A DNA stretch of 36,700 nucleotides from Sphingomonas sp. 37zxx. Its GTDB lineage: Bacteria; Pseudomonadota; Alphaproteobacteria; Sphingomonadales; Sphingomonadaceae. Where the stretch lies: positions 1 to 36,700 of the forward strand of contig NZ_JROH01000037.1 in the NCBI RefSeq assembly GCF_000786205.1, given 5' to 3'. The notes under the pieces are model-generated. The model was not told the origin of the DNA, did not search any database, and was given only the letters and a program-made list of their open reading frames with translations. Shown one piece after another: positions 25,305-32,938 of this stretch (positions within the stretch are counted from its first letter, which is position 1; each line of letters begins with the position of its first letter). The position numbers were made by a program, and so were the translations under genes.

Positions 25305-25636
25305 CCGTCCTGGCGAAACGGCTGGACTCATTCTGAACTCTCGAAGCAGTCGGGAAGCATTTTGGGCGCGCGGCGCGCGAGGGTCCGTGAAATACCCGTG
25401 CTTACGACATCTCGGAGCCCGAGGCCTGCTTTTTGCAAGCTGCTCTGTCCGGAACACGCTACCGATAGCAAGAACGCGCCAGTCGGGCCCAGGGCCACAG
25501 GCTGACGGGAGTCCTTCAAACCCGGGCCCATTCCGACGAAAATCATCAACGATCTCCGAGGGCATGCCAGTTGGTGCCACTGAAGCTACGAAAAAGTGTG
25601 GGACGAAAAGTGGGCGCACCATGCGTAAAATCGTCC
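25305..25636. other. Gene-free segment between the hydrolase and the tRNA terminator
   Basis: No convincing gene on either strand. A weak hairpin, agccgt (25303-25308) with acggct (25318-25323), overlaps the hydrolase stop and lacks a T-run. In a tRNA-integrated island an integrase gene would be expected about here; none is found. Confidence 0.5.
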
Positions 25637-25660
25637 AAAATGGCGCATTTCCGCCATTTT
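25637..25660 (-). terminator. Rho-independent terminator of tRNA-Glu
   Basis: A perfect inverted repeat with 9-bp arms (aaaatggcg 25637-25645; cgccatttt 25652-25660) and a 6-base loop, 11 bases downstream of the tRNA 3' end. The stem ends in A/T runs on both sides, so it could terminate transcription in both directions, including read-through from the hydrolase. Confidence 0.75.
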
Positions 25661-25667
25661 CTGCTTG

Positions 25668-25683
25668 ACGCTGGTGACCCCTA
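25668..25683. repeat. Right 16-bp repeat (tRNA-Glu 3' end)
   Basis: Identical to 55-70. It contains the last 12 bases of the tRNA including CCA plus four bases downstream, and keeps the tRNA gene intact, as integration at a tRNA 3' end does. Confidence 0.6.
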
Positions 25684-25746
25684 CGAGAATCGAACTCGTG
25701 CTTACGCCGTGAGAGGGCGTCGTCCTAACCGCTAGACGAAGGGGCC
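25672..25746 (-). tRNA. tRNA-Glu (anticodon CTC)
   Basis: A 75-base tRNA read on the minus strand. The acceptor stem GGCCCCT pairs with AGGGGTC, the anticodon loop CTCTCAC lies between ACGCC and GGCGT, giving anticodon CUC for GAG codons, and the T arm is GAGTTCGATTCTC. Discriminator A and CCA are encoded. It decodes the glutamate codon favoured in GC-rich genomes. Its 3' end is duplicated at 55-70. Confidence 0.93.
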
Positions 25747-25807
25747 GTTTGCGAGACGCGCACGTAGGCGGGAGGTCTGGCTGCGTCAAGGCGTTTTGGC
25801 GGGGGCT

Positions 25808-27475
25808 TCAGCTAAGACCCTCGATCCGGCCATCGGCTCCGAGGCGGATATGTTCGGCGGCGGGGATGCGCGGCAGGCCCGGCATCGTCATCAATTCGCC
25901 GCAGATCGCCACGACGAAGCCGGCGCCGGCGGCCAGCCTTACCTCGCGGACGGGGACGACATGTCCGGTCGGCGCGCCGAGCTGGGTCGGGTCGGTGGAG
26001 AAGCTGTACTGGGTCTTGGCCATGCAGATGGGGAGGGCACCGTGCCCTTCGGCCTCCCAGTGGGCTAACTGGGCATGGATCGCGGGCGATGCGGTGGCGC
26101 GATCGGCGCGATAGATGTGGCGGGCGACGGCGTCGATCTTGTCGAACAGTCCCGCATCATCGGCATAGAGCGGGGCAAAGCGGGCCGTGTCGCCGTCCGC
26201 CAGCGCGGCTACGGCATGAGCAAGCGCTTCGGCTCCCGCGCCGCCCTCGGCCCAGTGGCGGCACAGAATGGCGGTGGTGCCGTGCGCGGCGGCGCAGCGT
26301 TCGATCTCGGCGATTTCGACGGCGGTGTCGGTGGCGAAATGGTTGATTGCGACGACCGCCGACACGCCGAAGCGGCGGACATTTTCGATATGCCGGGCAA
26401 GGTTTACTGAGCCGCGTTCGACCGCGGCGACATCCTCCTGCGCCAGATCAGCCTTTGCGACGCCGCCATTCATTTTGAGGGCGCGCACCGTCGCGACGAT
26501 CACGACGGCGGCGGGGGCAAGGCCCGCCTGACGGCATTTGATGTTGAAGAATTTTTCCGCGCCGAGGTCCGCGCCAAAGCCCGCTTCGGTCACGACATAA
26601 TCGGCAAGCTGCAAGGCCGCGCGGGTGGCGATCACCGAATTGCAGCGATGTGCGATGTTGGCGAAGGGGCCACCGTGGATCAGCGCGGGGGTGCCCTCAA
26701 GCGTCTGGACGAGATTGGGCTTGATCGCCTGTGCCAGCAGCACCGCCATCGCGCCGCTTGCCTTGATGTCGGCGGCGGTGATCGGCCGACGATCGGCGGT
26801 ATAGGCGACAACGATCCGCGCCAGCCGCGCTTCGAGGTCGTGCAGGTCGCTTGCCAGGCACAGGATCGCCATGACTTCGGAGGCGACGGTAATGTCGAAT
26901 CCGCTTTCGCGCGGATAGCCATTGGCAATGCCACCGACGCTCTGGACGATCTCGCGCAGCGCACGGTCGTTCATGTCGAGCACCCGCCGCCACACCACCC
27001 GGCGGACGTCGATCCTCAGCTTATTGCTCCAATGGATATGATTGTCGATCATCGCCGCGAGCAGATTATGCGCCGAGGTGATCGCGTGGAAATCGCCAGT
27101 GAAGTGGAGGTTGATGTCCTCCATCGGCACCACTTGGGCATAGCCGCCGCCGGTCGCGCCGCCTTTGGTGCCGAAGCATGGTCCGAGCGAGGGTTCGCGC
27201 AGCGCGAGCATCGTCTTGCGCCCGGTGCGGTTGAGCGCGTCGGCGAGGCCGATCGAGGTGGTGGTTTTGCCCTCACCGGCGGGGGTGGGGTTGATCGCGG
27301 TGACCAGGATTAGCTTGCCCGATGGGGCCGGGTGCGCGGCGAGCCAGTCGAGATCGAGCTTGGCCTTGTGCCGGCCATAAGGCTCGATCGCTTGCGGCGG
27401 CAGGCCGGCGCGATCGGCAATCGCCTGGATCGGCTGAAGCGGGGCCGCGCGCGAGATTTCGATGTCGGAGAGCAT
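25808..27475 (-). CDS. fhs: Formate-tetrahydrofolate ligase
   Basis: A 555-aa cytoplasmic enzyme that joins formate to tetrahydrofolate using ATP, giving 10-formyl-THF for purine and formyl-Met synthesis. The P-loop [14 protein letters not shown] is at about 65-78, followed by the family signatures [31 protein letters not shown] and [19 protein letters not shown]. The length matches the family (about 555-560). The ATG at 27475 gives the canonical N-terminus ([16 protein letters not shown]). It sits 61 bases from the tRNA and is oriented with the rest of the minus-strand block. Nothing is broken. Confidence 0.97.
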   Translation of the reverse strand: MLSDIEISRAAPLQPIQAIADRAGLPPQAIEPYGRHKAKLDLDWLAAHPAPSGKLILVTAINPTPAGEGKTTTSIGLADALNRTGRKTMLALREPSLGPCFGTKGGATGGGYAQVVPMEDINLHFTGDFHAITSAHNLLAAMIDNHIHWSNKLRIDVRRVVWRRVLDMNDRALREIVQSVGGIANGYPRESGFDITVASEVMAILCLASDLHDLEARLARIVVAYTADRRPITAADIKASGAMAVLLAQAIKPNLVQTLEGTPALIHGGPFANIAHRCNSVIATRAALQLADYVVTEAGFGADLGAEKFFNIKCRQAGLAPAAVVIVATVRALKMNGGVAKADLAQEDVAAVERGSVNLARHIENVRRFGVSAVVAINHFATDTAVEIAEIERCAAAHGTTAILCRHWAEGGAGAEALAHAVAALADGDTARFAPLYADDAGLFDKIDAVARHIYRADRATASPAIHAQLAHWEAEGHGALPICMAKTQYSFSTDPTQLGAPTGHVVPVREVRLAAGAGFVVAICGELMTMPGLPRIPAAEHIRLGADGRIEGLS

Positions 27476-27545
27476 GGTGCCGACGTAGCGCGCGGCAGGG
27501 GCGGGGGGAAGGTTGCTTTAGGCCGGGTTCGGTGCCGGGCCGCGA

Positions 27546-28334
27546 TCAGCCGATCGGCTGGAGTTCGATCTTGCGGAACTCGACCGGGTGGCCTTCACCT
27601 TGCAGCGCCATGTAACCGCGATCTAGCGCCAGCTTGCCCCCTGCCGCGGCGATCACCGGCTTGGCATCGACATCGTCGGGATCGAGCTCAGGATCGGCAT
27701 AGCGCAGCACGATTTTGCCATCGATCCGGTGGGTGATCTGGCCATTGGGCAGTACTTCGAGTTCGGCGGTGGTCCAGCGTCCGGCGGGCAGCGGTTCGCC
27801 CGTGGCCGGGATGCAGTGGCGCGGATCGCGCTTGCCTTCGAACGTGACGATCGTGCCGGGGGTGCACAGATTGCCCGATGGCTCGCGGCGCGCGCGGGGC
27901 ACCGCCAGTAGCTGCATCTCGAGGCTGACGGGAAATTTCTGGTCGCGCGCCATCGTCGCGGGCGGCTGGGCGTGGAACATCACGCCGCTGTTGGTCTGCT
28001 GCCAGGGTTCGACGCCGGGCAGGAAATCACCGAACAGCCGATATTCGTAGCGTAGCCGATAGGCGGCGATCGGCGCTTTCCAGAACAAATGGCCGAATTC
28101 GCCCTCGAAGCGGGGATAGTTGGCGTGCGACACGCGGATCGCGCCATTGTGGACGATGAACATGCCGCGAGGGTCTTCGCCCAATGCGCGACCGGCGATC
28201 TTGGGGGTCCAGCCTGTGAGCGTCTTGCCGTCGAACAGCGATTGCCAGCGCGGCGCGGGAGCGGCACCGAGCAATGCCAGTGCGGGGATCAGCAGCATGG
28301 CCTTGGCGGCGCGGCGGGGGAAGTCGCTGGGCAT
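27546..28334 (-). CDS. DUF1080 protein (3-keto-disaccharide hydrolase-type)
   Basis: A 262-aa secreted protein. After the signal peptide (hydrophobic stretch about 9-25, ending GAAPA) it has the DUF1080 concanavalin-like fold: WQSLFDGKTLTGW at the start, then RLRYEYRLFGDF, TNSGVMFHAQ, EMQLL, and the C-terminal GYMALQGEGHPVEFRKIEL. Family members act on glycosides, including 3-keto-glucosides, in the periplasm or outside the cell; the actual substrate is not visible. ATG 28334 was chosen because aagga lies about 7 bases upstream; ATG 28349 is in frame just before it. It is separated from the DAHP synthase gene by a repeat-like intergenic stretch and probably has its own promoter. Confidence 0.85.
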   Translation of the reverse strand: MPSDFPRRAAKAMLLIPALALLGAAPAPRWQSLFDGKTLTGWTPKIAGRALGEDPRGMFIVHNGAIRVSHANYPRFEGEFGHLFWKAPIAAYRLRYEYRLFGDFLPGVEPWQQTNSGVMFHAQPPATMARDQKFPVSLEMQLLAVPRARREPSGNLCTPGTIVTFEGKRDPRHCIPATGEPLPAGRWTTAELEVLPNGQITHRIDGKIVLRYADPELDPDDVDAKPVIAAAGGKLALDRGYMALQGEGHPVEFRKIELQPIG

Positions 28335-28370
28335 TGGCTGTTCCTTCATTTGATCGCGGCCTTCCAATAA

Positions 28371-28464
28371 CCGTTCGTGCGGCGCACCGAAGCACCCGTT
28401 CGCTTGGAGCAATGTCCTTCGATACGGGTCTTCGCCAGGCTCAGCCCCTACGCAGGACGAGCGG
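28371..28464. repeat. Sphingomonad-type intergenic palindromic repeat
   Basis: The stretch begins ccgttcgtgc and ends caggacgagcgg, imperfect inverted ends, with ccttcgatacgggtcttcgc and ggctcagcccctac inside. From memory, this wording is typical of short interspersed repeats in Sphingomonas-like genomes. Only one copy lies in this window, so the assignment rests on recollection. Confidence 0.45.
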
Positions 28465-28467
28465 ATA

Positions 28468-30057
28468 TTACGCCGCCACTTTGCGCCGTTCGGCCATTTC
28501 CTCATTGAGCATTTCGGCCAGCAGGAATGCAAGCTCAAGACTTTGCCCCGCATTCAATCGCGGGTCGCAATGCGTGTGGTAGCGATCACCCAGCGACTGT
28601 TCGGTCACGTCGACCGCGCCGCCGGTGCATTCGGTGACGTTCTGCCCGGTCATTTCGGCGTGGATGCCGCCGGCATGCGTGCCCTCCGCACGGTGAACCG
28701 CGAAGAAGCCGCGCACTTCGGCAAGGATGCGATCGAACGGGCGGGTCTTGTAGCCATTTGCCGCCTTGATGACGTTGCCGTGCATCGGATCGCAGCTCCA
28801 CACCACCGGATGCCCCTCGCGCTTTACCGCGCGCACCAGCTTGGGCAGCAGCGCCTCGATCTTGTCATGGCCATAGCGAGTGATCAGCGTCATCCGACCG
28901 GGCACACGACCGGGGTTGAGCGTGTCGAGCAGGCGCAACAGTTCGTCGGGCTCTAGCGTCGGGCCGCATTTCATGCCGATCGGGTTGCCGATGCCGCGCA
29001 GGAATTCGACATGCGCCGATCCCTCGAACCGGGTGCGATCGCCGATCCACAGGAAATGCGCGCTGGTGTCATACCAGTCGCCGGTCAGCGAATCCTGCCG
29101 GGTCAGCGCCTGTTCGTAAGGCAGCAGCAGCGCTTCGTGGCTGGTGTAGAAATCGGTTGCCTTGAGCTGTGGCACCGTTTCGGGATTGATCCCGCACGCT
29201 TCCATGAAGTCGAGCGCTTCGCCGATCCGATCGGCGACGTCGGCATATTTGGCGGCCCAGGGGCTGCGGCCCATGAAGTCGTGGGTCCAGCGATGGACCT
29301 GCTGAAGATTGGCATAGCCGCCTTGCGCGAAGGCCCGCAGCAGGTTGAGCGTTGCCGCCGACTGCGAATAGGCGCGGATCATCCGCTGCGGATCGGGGAT
29401 GCGACCTTCGGGCGTGAAGGCGATGTCGTTGACATTGTCGCCGCGATACGAGGGCAGGGTGGTATCGCCGATCGTCTCGGTATCGGTCGAGCGCGGCTTG
29501 GCGAACTGGCCGGCCATGCGGCCAAGCTTCACCGTCGGCAGCTTCGAGGCGAAGGTGAGCACCACCGCCATTTGAAGGATGACGCGGAAAGTATCGCGGA
29601 TGTTGTTCGCGCTATGCTCGGCAAAGCTTTCGGCGCAATCGCCGCCTTGCAACAGGAAGCCGCGCCCTTCAGCGACCTGCCCGAGTTCGGCGGTGAGGCT
29701 GCGCGCTTCGCCCGCAAAGACGAGCGGCGGGAAGGTGGCGAGTTGCGCGGTTGCGGCATCGAGCGCTTCGGCATCGGGATAGGTCGGAAGCTGACGCGCT
29801 TCGGCATGAGTCCAGCTATTGGGGGCCCAATCGGCCATGTCGTTCTCCGCGTTGCGTAATTTCACGAACCAATCGGCGTGATGCGCGATGCCGTTGGCGG
29901 CGATCTGGTTCACCACCGCCGCCTGGGCGCGCTTGCCGTCTTCCTCCCAGCCCTGCACCGTGCTGCCAGGGGTGCCGTACCATGCGCCAAAGGCGGCGCG
30001 GGTGATGCCGCGTTGTTCGCGGAAGCGTTTGATCTTGGTGCCGGCTAAGGTTGTCAT
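28468..30057 (-). CDS. Class II DAHP synthase with in-frame N-terminal helix-turn-helix extension
   Basis: The 456-residue part from ATG 29838 is a full-length class II 3-deoxy-D-arabino-heptulosonate-7-phosphate synthase, the first step of the shikimate pathway (phosphoenolpyruvate plus erythrose-4-phosphate). Signatures are [30 protein letters not shown] and [17 protein letters not shown], with the metal-binding Cys, His, Glu and Asp. The frame is open for 73 more codons to ATG 30057, and these encode a Cro/C1-type HTH ([20 protein letters not shown], then [14 protein letters not shown]). ATG 29838 has its own ggag 6 bases upstream, so the gene may yield a 529-aa fusion, a 456-aa enzyme, or both. 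A palindrome lies 8 bases before ATG 30057. The enzyme call is certain; the fusion is open. Confidence 0.9.
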   Translation of the reverse strand: MTTLAGTKIKRFREQRGITRAAFGAWYGTPGSTVQGWEEDGKRAQAAVVNQIAANGIAHHADWFVKLRNAENDMADWAPNSWTHAEARQLPTYPDAEALDAATAQLATFPPLVFAGEARSLTAELGQVAEGRGFLLQGGDCAESFAEHSANNIRDTFRVILQMAVVLTFASKLPTVKLGRMAGQFAKPRSTDTETIGDTTLPSYRGDNVNDIAFTPEGRIPDPQRMIRAYSQSAATLNLLRAFAQGGYANLQQVHRWTHDFMGRSPWAAKYADVADRIGEALDFMEACGINPETVPQLKATDFYTSHEALLLPYEQALTRQDSLTGDWYDTSAHFLWIGDRTRFEGSAHVEFLRGIGNPIGMKCGPTLEPDELLRLLDTLNPGRVPGRMTLITRYGHDKIEALLPKLVRAVKREGHPVVWSCDPMHGNVIKAANGYKTRPFDRILAEVRGFFAVHRAEGTHAGGIHAEMTGQNVTECTGGAVDVTEQSLGDRYHTHCDPRLNAGQSLELAFLLAEMLNEEMAERRKVAA

Positions 30058-30065
30058 GGACTAGC

Positions 30066-30086
30066 ATTTACCCGATCGGGGTAAAT
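30066..30086. promoter_or_regulatory. Perfect palindrome before the HTH-DAHP synthase start
   Basis: Arms atttaccc (30066-30073) and gggtaaat (30079-30086) with a 5-base spacer sit in the 39-base gap between two minus-strand genes, 8 bases from ATG 30057. No T-run follows. Form and position fit an operator for the Cro/C1-type HTH encoded immediately downstream. Confidence 0.6.
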
Positions 30087-30096
30087 CTGCAACCCC

Positions 30097-31038
30097 TCAA
30101 TAGCCCGCCTGCAAATCCACCACATTCCGCATCGGCTTGCCCGCCAGGAACGCCGCGAGGTTTTCGAGGAACAGTGCGGCGGCGCGCGGGAACATCGTCG
30201 TCTGACTACGGCCCGAAAGATGCATCGAATGCAGCGCGTTGGGGGTGGACCATAAGGGGTGATCGGCAGGCAGCGGCTCAGGGTCGACGGTGTCGAGGAA
30301 TGCGCCGGCGATCCGGCGCGCGGTGAGCGCTTCGATCAAGGCGGGCTGGTCGATCATGTCGCCGCGCGCCATGTTGATCAGCCATGCACTGCGCTTCATC
30401 GCGGTAAATTCAGGCGCGCCAAGCAGCGCGGCGGTCGCCCCGGTCGAGGGCGCGGCCAGGACGATCCAGTCAAATTCGGCAATGTGTGGCTTCCAGCCAT
30501 CAGGCGTCAGCGTGCCGTAGCGGCCCGAGCGGGTGACGCCGGTCACCGCGACGCCGAACGCCGCCAGCCGATCGCCGATCAGCCGGCCGATCGTGCCATA
30601 GCCGATGATCAGCGCGCTGCTGCCCGCAAGCTCGACCGTGCCGGGTGCGGCGATCGGCCAGGCGCGGGCATCGGCCAGCCGGACGACTTCGTCATACCGC
30701 TTGGCGGCGGCGAGGATGCCGAGCACGGCATATTCGGCGACCGCCACCGCGTTGATCCCGGTGCCGTTGGTCATCACCGTGCCCCGTTGCTTCAGCAAGC
30801 CGGTGTCATAGGCATCAACCCCGGCGCGCAGGGTAAACAGCCATTGCAGCCGCTGCCCAAGCGCGGTGACCGCCGCCGAATCGAGCGGGTTCTGCATGTC
30901 GACCCAGGCGATGTCGGCATCGGCGATATGCGCCTGCGCATCGGCGCGGGTGGTGAACCAGTGCGGGTCTATGCTGTCCGGCAGATGCGGTTCGAGCAGC
31001 GGGCGGGCAAGCGCGGGAAGGACGGCTTTCATCGGCAT
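30097..31038 (-). CDS. D-isomer-specific 2-hydroxyacid dehydrogenase
   Basis: A 313-aa NAD(P)-dependent dehydrogenase that interconverts 2-keto and D-2-hydroxy acids. The Rossmann motif is ALIIGYGTIGRLIGDRL (about 143-159). The substrate Arg lies in INMARGD, the Glu/Asp region in FLDTVDPEPLPADHPLW, and the catalytic His in HSMHLSGRSQ. The overall pattern is closest to the GhrA-like glyoxylate/hydroxypyruvate reductase group, but the substrate cannot be fixed. ATG 31038 is used; ATG 31032, two codons in, is an alternative. It lies between cysS and the DAHP synthase gene on the same strand, with 39 bases to the latter, so the two may share a transcript. Confidence 0.88.
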   Translation of the reverse strand: MPMKAVLPALARPLLEPHLPDSIDPHWFTTRADAQAHIADADIAWVDMQNPLDSAAVTALGQRLQWLFTLRAGVDAYDTGLLKQRGTVMTNGTGINAVAVAEYAVLGILAAAKRYDEVVRLADARAWPIAAPGTVELAGSSALIIGYGTIGRLIGDRLAAFGVAVTGVTRSGRYGTLTPDGWKPHIAEFDWIVLAAPSTGATAALLGAPEFTAMKRSAWLINMARGDMIDQPALIEALTARRIAGAFLDTVDPEPLPADHPLWSTPNALHSMHLSGRSQTTMFPRAAALFLENLAAFLAGKPMRNVVDLQAGY

Positions 31039-31069
31039 GGTCCTGCGGTTTGGGAGGGAAGCGTAGCGA

Positions 31070-32518
31070 TCAGCCCTCCAGCTTCCAATCCCAGCCTAGC
31101 GGATCGCCGTCCATCACTTCTACCCCGGCGGCGGCGAGCGCGTCGCGTAGGGTGTCCGAGCGGGCGAAATCCTTGGCGGCGCGGGCTTCGCGGCGTTCTG
31201 CCAGCTTGGCTTCGATCGTTTCTTCGTCGATCGTCGCGGCGGCGGGTCGGACTCGAAGGTCGGCGCGGGTGAGGGTCGCGAGGGTGAGGCCCAGCGCGGC
31301 GTCGAACGCTTCGGCGGCGGCAAGGCGATCGGCGGGCGACAGCCCCTTGTCGGCAAGCAATTCGTCGAGCACCGGCAGCGCCCGCGCGGTGTTGAGATCG
31401 TCCGACAGCGCTTCGTCGAACCTTGCGCGATAGGCGTCGGCGGTCGTCCGCGATGGCTTGTCGGGGGCGGCGCGAAGCTTCTCGATTGTCTGCACCAGCC
31501 GCTTCAACCGCGTCTGTGCCGCAATTGCGCCGTCCCAGGTGAATTCGAGCTCGCTGCGATACTGTGCGCTGAGGCACATCAGCCGGTATGCCAGCGGATG
31601 GATGCCGCGATCGACCAATGTCTGCAGCGTCAGGAACTCGCCCGCCGACTTCGACATCTTGCCCGCGCGATCGACCAGGAAGTTGTTGTGCATCCACATC
31701 CGCGCGCCGGTGAAGCCTGGCTCTGCATCGGTGCAGCCGCAAAACGCCTGATTCTGCGCGATCTCGTTGGGGTGGTGGATCTCGCGATGGTCGATCCCGC
31801 CGGTGTGGATGTCGAACGGGTGGCCAAGCTGGGCGTTGCTCATCACCGAGCATTCTAGGTGCCAGCCCGGCGCGCCGCGACCCCAGGGGGAATCCCATTC
31901 CATCTGGCGGCTTTCACCCGCCGGGGTCTTGCGCCAGATCGCGAAATCCTGCGGGTTGCGCTTGCCCCCGACCGGGTCGATCCGGCTTTCGCCCGCATCG
32001 GTGCTTTGCCGCGCCAGCCGGCCGTAATCGGGCACGGTCGACACGTCGAAATACAGGCCGCTGTCCAGTTCGTAGCAATGCGCGGGTGCGATCCGCTCGG
32101 CAAAGGCGATCATCTGCGGCACATAGTCGGTCGCCACCGTCCATTGCGCTGGGGCTGTGATGTTCAGCCGGGCGACGTCTGCCTTGAACACCTGGGTATA
32201 ATGCGCGGCGATTTCCCAGATTGATTTGGCCTGCGCGGCGGCGGCCTTTTCCATCTTGTCGTCGCCGGCATCGGCGTCCGACGTGAGGTGGCCGACATCG
32301 GTGATGTTGATGATGTGCCTCAGGGCATAGCCCTTCCAGCGCAGCACACGCCCCAGCGTATCGGCGAACAGGAACGCGCGCATATTGCCGATATGCTGGT
32401 AATTATACACCGTCGGCCCGCAGGTATAGACGCGCACCGGCCCCGCCGGGTCAATCGGCGTGAAGGGTTCGATGCTGCGGGTGAGCGAGTTGTAAAGCTT
32501 CAAGGGAGCGGCGTTCAT
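31070..32518 (-). CDS. cysS: Cysteinyl-tRNA synthetase
   Basis: A 482-aa class I aminoacyl-tRNA synthetase that charges tRNA-Cys. The N-terminal VYTCGPTVYNYQHIGNMR carries the zinc-binding Cys and the HIGH-type motif (HIGN). WHLECSVMS and the following DIHTGGIDHREIHHPNE contribute the remaining zinc ligands, and GKMSKS is the second ATP motif. The C-terminal DALR-type region is present (AERREARAAKDFARSDTLRDALAAAGV). The length is normal and the start at ATG 32518 gives the usual N-terminus (LKLYNSLTR). It is an ordinary core gene, with the dehydrogenase 31 bases downstream. Confidence 0.97.
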   Translation of the reverse strand: MNAAPLKLYNSLTRSIEPFTPIDPAGPVRVYTCGPTVYNYQHIGNMRAFLFADTLGRVLRWKGYALRHIINITDVGHLTSDADAGDDKMEKAAAAQAKSIWEIAAHYTQVFKADVARLNITAPAQWTVATDYVPQMIAFAERIAPAHCYELDSGLYFDVSTVPDYGRLARQSTDAGESRIDPVGGKRNPQDFAIWRKTPAGESRQMEWDSPWGRGAPGWHLECSVMSNAQLGHPFDIHTGGIDHREIHHPNEIAQNQAFCGCTDAEPGFTGARMWMHNNFLVDRAGKMSKSAGEFLTLQTLVDRGIHPLAYRLMCLSAQYRSELEFTWDGAIAAQTRLKRLVQTIEKLRAAPDKPSRTTADAYRARFDEALSDDLNTARALPVLDELLADKGLSPADRLAAAEAFDAALGLTLATLTRADLRVRPAAATIDEETIEAKLAERREARAAKDFARSDTLRDALAAAGVEVMDGDPLGWDWKLEG

Positions 32519-32575
32519 GCCGCCCCGTCTAAACCGCGCGGGCGCGAAGGCAAATGGGTTTACGACCCCTGGGGG

Positions 32576-32806
32576 TCAGGCGGCGAGGCGTGCCGGGCGG
32601 GTGCCATTCGACGAGCGAAACAGACCCTCGCCCTGGGTCTGGCCGGTGCGGATGGGCAGCGCCGTGGCGCAATAGGCGCATTCGGCGGTCATGCGACCGA
32701 CCAGCCAGTGCGAACGCCCGCAACCGGGGCAGTGATTAATTTCCTGCATCCGATATTGAAGGCGGTAGCCGGTTTCATCGGGACGAAACGGGTGGTGAGC
32801 ATGCAT
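32576..32806 (-). CDS. Small zinc-ribbon protein
   Basis: A 76-aa protein with two CxxC pairs, CPGCG and CAYC, about 20 residues apart (HCPGCGRSHWLVGRM, TAECAYCATALPI), a likely structural zinc ribbon. I chose the ATG at 32806 (MHAHHPFRPDETGYRLQYRM); the frame continues upstream to 32875 without family-like sequence. The function is unknown; it may be a nucleic-acid- or protein-binding accessory factor. A 6-bp-arm palindrome (gacccc 32564-32569, ggggtc 32572-32577) overlaps its stop codon and could be a weak terminator. It lies 57 bases upstream of cysS. Confidence 0.7.
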   Translation of the reverse strand: MHAHHPFRPDETGYRLQYRMQEINHCPGCGRSHWLVGRMTAECAYCATALPIRTGQTQGEGLFRSSNGTRPARLAA

Positions 32807-32938
32807 AGATGATGGTCCTGATACTGGAATCCCATCTTCAACCCGGCATTGCCGGATTTTGTTCCGCTTTCGCACCGTCGACGATCATGAACGCTTCACC
32901 GTGACCGCGCCGCAACACCCGCTTTTGCCTCCCGCCGC

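Larger units (their letters stand above)
55..25683. mobile_element. Putative tRNA-Glu-linked genomic island (decayed)
   Basis: The interval is bounded by 16-bp perfect direct repeats. The right copy is the 3' end of an intact tRNA-Glu gene plus four downstream bases; the left copy has no tRNA attached. The island lies on the 3' side of the tRNA, as expected for tyrosine-recombinase integration at tRNA 3' ends. Contents are accessory: gene debris at the left end, a sigma/anti-sigma pair, a giant two-partner secretion operon and a serine hydrolase, all intact genes on +. Beyond the tRNA the genes switch to minus-strand housekeeping functions. No integrase, excisionase or relaxase is visible, so the element is probably immobile or the repeat has another origin. 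Confidence 0.45.

Noticed and set aside
25387..25668. A 93-codon + frame next to the tRNA, considered as an integrase remnant
   Set aside because: No tyrosine-recombinase residues or other similarity, and it runs into the tRNA terminator.
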